64,000 nucleotides of DNA from Marsupella aquatica. Lineage: Eukaryota; Marchantiophyta. The notes beneath the pieces are model-generated. The model did not search any database, had not been told where the DNA came from, and was given only the letters and a program-made list of their open reading frames with translations. The position numbers were made by a program, and so were the translations under genes. Positions within the stretch are counted from its first letter, which is position 1, and every line of letters starts with the position of its first letter. The stretch lies in contig OZ316897.1 of NCBI GenBank assembly GCA_973895155.1, positions 13,268,001-13,332,000 on the forward strand, in the 5' to 3' direction. Positions 60,736 to 64,000 of this stretch are shown one piece after another.

Positions 60736-61335
60736 GTATGTGCATAATTCTGACATTTAGACTATGCTCTTGAGTAAGCCAGTAAGGAGTAAGGAGTGGG
60801 CATTGGAGACTATGATGTTGAGTAATGACGGCATTAATTAGAGACATGTGTGAATAGTTTTGGTTTTTAGACTATGTGGATAATTCTGACATTTAGACTA
60901 TGCTCCTTTGAGTAAGGCCTGGCATTAGAGTTGAGCATGTGAAAAGTTTGATATTTAGATAATGTGAATAATTTTTGACATTTAGACTATGCTCCTTTGA
61001 GTAAGGACTGGCATTAGAGTTGGGCATGTGAATAATTTTGACATTTAGACTAAGCTCTTGAGTAAGTAGTAAGGACTGGTATTAGAGTTGGGCATGTGAA
61101 TAGTTTTGATATTTAGATAATGTGAATAGTTTTGACATTTAGACTATGCTCTTGAGTAAGCAGTAAGGACTGGCATTAGAGTTGGGCATGTGAATAGTTT
61201 TGATATTTAGATAATGTGAATAGTTTTGACATTTAGACTATGCTCTTGAGTAAGTAGTAAGGACTGGCATTAGAGTTGGGCACGTGAATAATTTTGACAT
61301 TTAGACTATGCGGCTGATGAGTAAGGACTGGCATG
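60736..61335. repeat. Irregular tandem repeat, unit about 70-95 bp
   Basis: The word GG(C/T)ATTAGAG recurs at 60921, 61010, 61078, 61172 and 61266, with TTTTGA(C/T)ATTTAGACTATGCTC and AGTAAGGACT in between. The last two units are both 94 bp. The longer units contain an internal duplication of ATGTGAATAGTTTTGA(T/C)ATTTAGA. Confidence 0.8.
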
Positions 61336-61339
61336 GGAG

Positions 61340-62897
61340 TCTGGAATTATGGGCCATTCAAGCTAGTAGTAAGAAGAAGAGCGAGGGAGGCACGGAGTCG
61401 TGGGTGCCGATGAGTACTCTCCGTCGTTCGCTCACTCGCTCGCTGCGTCGACCGACCACCTCGTGTACCACGGACTGTAGTCCATCCCACTTCTGCCCTC
61501 CTGTCCTCCCTTCCTTGCTTCCGACCTTGTCTCGTCGAACCCTCGTGTGATCGGTGACTTGCTTGCTTCCTTGCTTGCTTCCTTGCTGGTCGGGTCTCGT
61601 CTCGTCTGGTCTGGTCTGGTCGATCGATCCCTCTCTCTCTCTCTTTCTCTCTCTCTCTCGGGCTCGGGCTCCGTCTCCTCGCTTTCCAATCTGCTTTCTC
61701 AATCTGCTTTTTCAATCTGCTTTTGATTTACTCTGCCGGTGCTGCTGCGAGGAAGAAGCGCGGTCGGAAGCGAACTTACGGACGCGGTGCGGTGTGGTGC
61801 GGTGTGGTGCTTTTGTGGTGTGGTGTGGTGTGGCAGTGAGGACGAAGAAGAGCTGACGAGATACATACACCGGCGTAGAGTGGAGGGTAGAAGCGAGGAA
61901 AAGACAGAGGAGAGGAGAGGAGAGGAGAGGAGAGGAGAGGAGAGGAGAGGAGAAGTGAAGAGAAGAGAAGGGAAGGGAAGGGAAGGGAAGAGAAGAGAGT
62001 AGAGTTTCGAGGAAAGGATTGAGAAGGGAAGAGGTTGTGTAGGGCACTAAAAAGTAGGCAGGGCTTGGTCGTCTGGTGGATCTGTCGATCGATCGAACGA
62101 ACGGACGAACAAACGATCGAACGTTAATAGGCGGACGGGAGGGAGGGAGGGAGGAAGGACAGGCGGATGTTATTGTTGTTCTCGCGACGATTGTGTTTTG
62201 TGTTGGCAGGTTGATTGATTCGTCGTTCGACGGACTTACTGCCGAGCGGGAGGAATCAGACGATACGAGTGAGTACGGAGGGAGTAGTGTGAGTACTTAG
62301 TACCTCGGTGAGTGGCATCTGGCGATCAGGGCACTGGGTTTCTCGATTTGTTTGGAGTACATTGTTGGGAGACGAACGAAAGGACGGACGGACGGACGGA
62401 CGGACGGGCGGACATACAGGAGGATAGATAGAGAGAGAAAGAGAAAGACGGGTTAAGGGAGATATCGCGGCTGGCTTAGGGCTGGAGCACTGCAGCAGGG
62501 CATTTACGGATTTGGATAGGTTTTGCCGATTGCATTGGTGAGGAAGACAGGAGGATCACTTGTCTAAGCGCAGCGCGGCACGGCAGGGTAGGGCACAGCG
62601 AAGGTGAGCAAGGAGTACGGCGTGTATTCTATAGCGTCGCATTGCGTTTGGTTTGGTTTGGTTTGGTTTGGTTTTGTTGTGTCCCCTTTTGATCTCTGCG
62701 GAATTTCAATGCTACGCGTGGGGATCGAAGTGTGCGATGAGTGAATTGATCCGAGCCTCTTGTGTCCTGTGTCCGGCTGCTTGCGTGAAGGTGTAGCAAA
62801 ATTTGCGCTAGCAGCAGGAGACGTAGAAGACTGATACCAAAAGGAACAGAAACATTAGTTGTAGCCACTTGCAAGAAGAACAAACAGCGAAGACGGG
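61340..62897 (+). promoter_or_regulatory. 5' region of the RABE gene, rich in simple repeats
   Basis: Long 5' UTR/promoter zone with CTTGCTTGCTTC (about 61558-61585), a CT run (61628-61663), GGTGT (61796-61833), GGAGA (about 61908-61951), GGACGGAC (62384-62407) and TTTGG (62646-62673). The strand shift from CT to GA marks a change of purine bias. Such GA/CT tracts are common near plant transcription starts and could bind BPC/GAGA-type factors. A 5' UTR intron is possible but not provable here. Confidence 0.5.

Positions 62898-64000
<1,103 letters not shown>

Noticed and set aside
61347-62047. Long Arg/Glu-rich and Ser/Leu-rich frames before the RABE gene
   Set aside because: Simple-repeat translations in a 5' region; open on both strands.

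Overview
This is nuclear DNA of a land plant. The genes have many introns with GT-AG borders, and the protein families are plant ones: a plant RABE/Rab8 GTPase, an LRR receptor kinase with a WAK-like kinase domain, and a cinnamoyl-CoA-reductase-like SDR. The mobile DNA is also typical of plants (CACTA/En-Spm, Ty1/copia, a PIF/Harbinger-like MITE). The mixture, including a decayed F-box/kelch-like gene, would fit a non-seed plant such as a bryophyte, but the sequence alone does not fix the species.

Layout. (1) 1-17005 reads as the greater part of one very large CACTA transposon whose left end lies outside the window. On the minus strand it carries a tnpA-like multi-exon gene (running off the left edge), an apparently intact three-exon tnpD transposase (about 1219 aa), and a small gene for an EDM2-type PHD-finger module. 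The right arm holds six copies of a ~575-bp tandem repeat, six copies of an 82-83-bp repeat, and many AATGAC/GTCATT words; it ends exactly in CTTCTAGTG. (2) About 17100-19515 is a decayed copia element (RT, RNase H, 3' LTR-like end). (3) 19516-24900 is gene-poor. (4) 24908-28039 is an intronless LRR receptor kinase. (5) 28840-30240 holds an F-box/kelch-like remnant and a duplicated block. (6) 30516-34518 (minus) is an intact six-exon NADPH-dependent reductase of the CCR/DFR type with one GC-AG intron; a P450 remnant lies beside it.

(7) 38458-48735 is the most unusual part: a 10.28-kb DNA transposon with a 14-bp perfect terminal inverted repeat (GCGAGGAAACAGGA) and a 5-bp target duplication (ACCAT). 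It carries two divergent decayed genes. One is a MULE-like DDE transposase with a SWIM-type zinc finger and a SUMO-interaction-like motif. The other combines a ParB-like DGNHRL motif with a beta-class-like DNA methyltransferase (DIPPW, then a VLD...G motif). About ten copies of an 18-bp palindrome, GCTAGCGANNTCGCTAGC, lie in the ends, the intergenic region and the introns, and not in the coding exons. I know of no described plant transposon of this composition, although I could not search.

(8) 49411-53134 is a ten-exon class I aminotransferase (kynurenine/glutamine-transaminase type, 401 aa) whose start lies 676 bp from the transposon end. (9) 53135-61340 is repeat-rich and has no convincing gene. 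(10) 62898 to beyond 64000 begins a RABE GTPase gene, preceded by a long 5' region full of simple repeats.

The host genes do not form a pathway. Within each DNA transposon the genes do form a unit: transposase plus accessory DNA-binding protein in the CACTA, and transposase plus putative methyltransferase in the 38.5-48.7 kb element.
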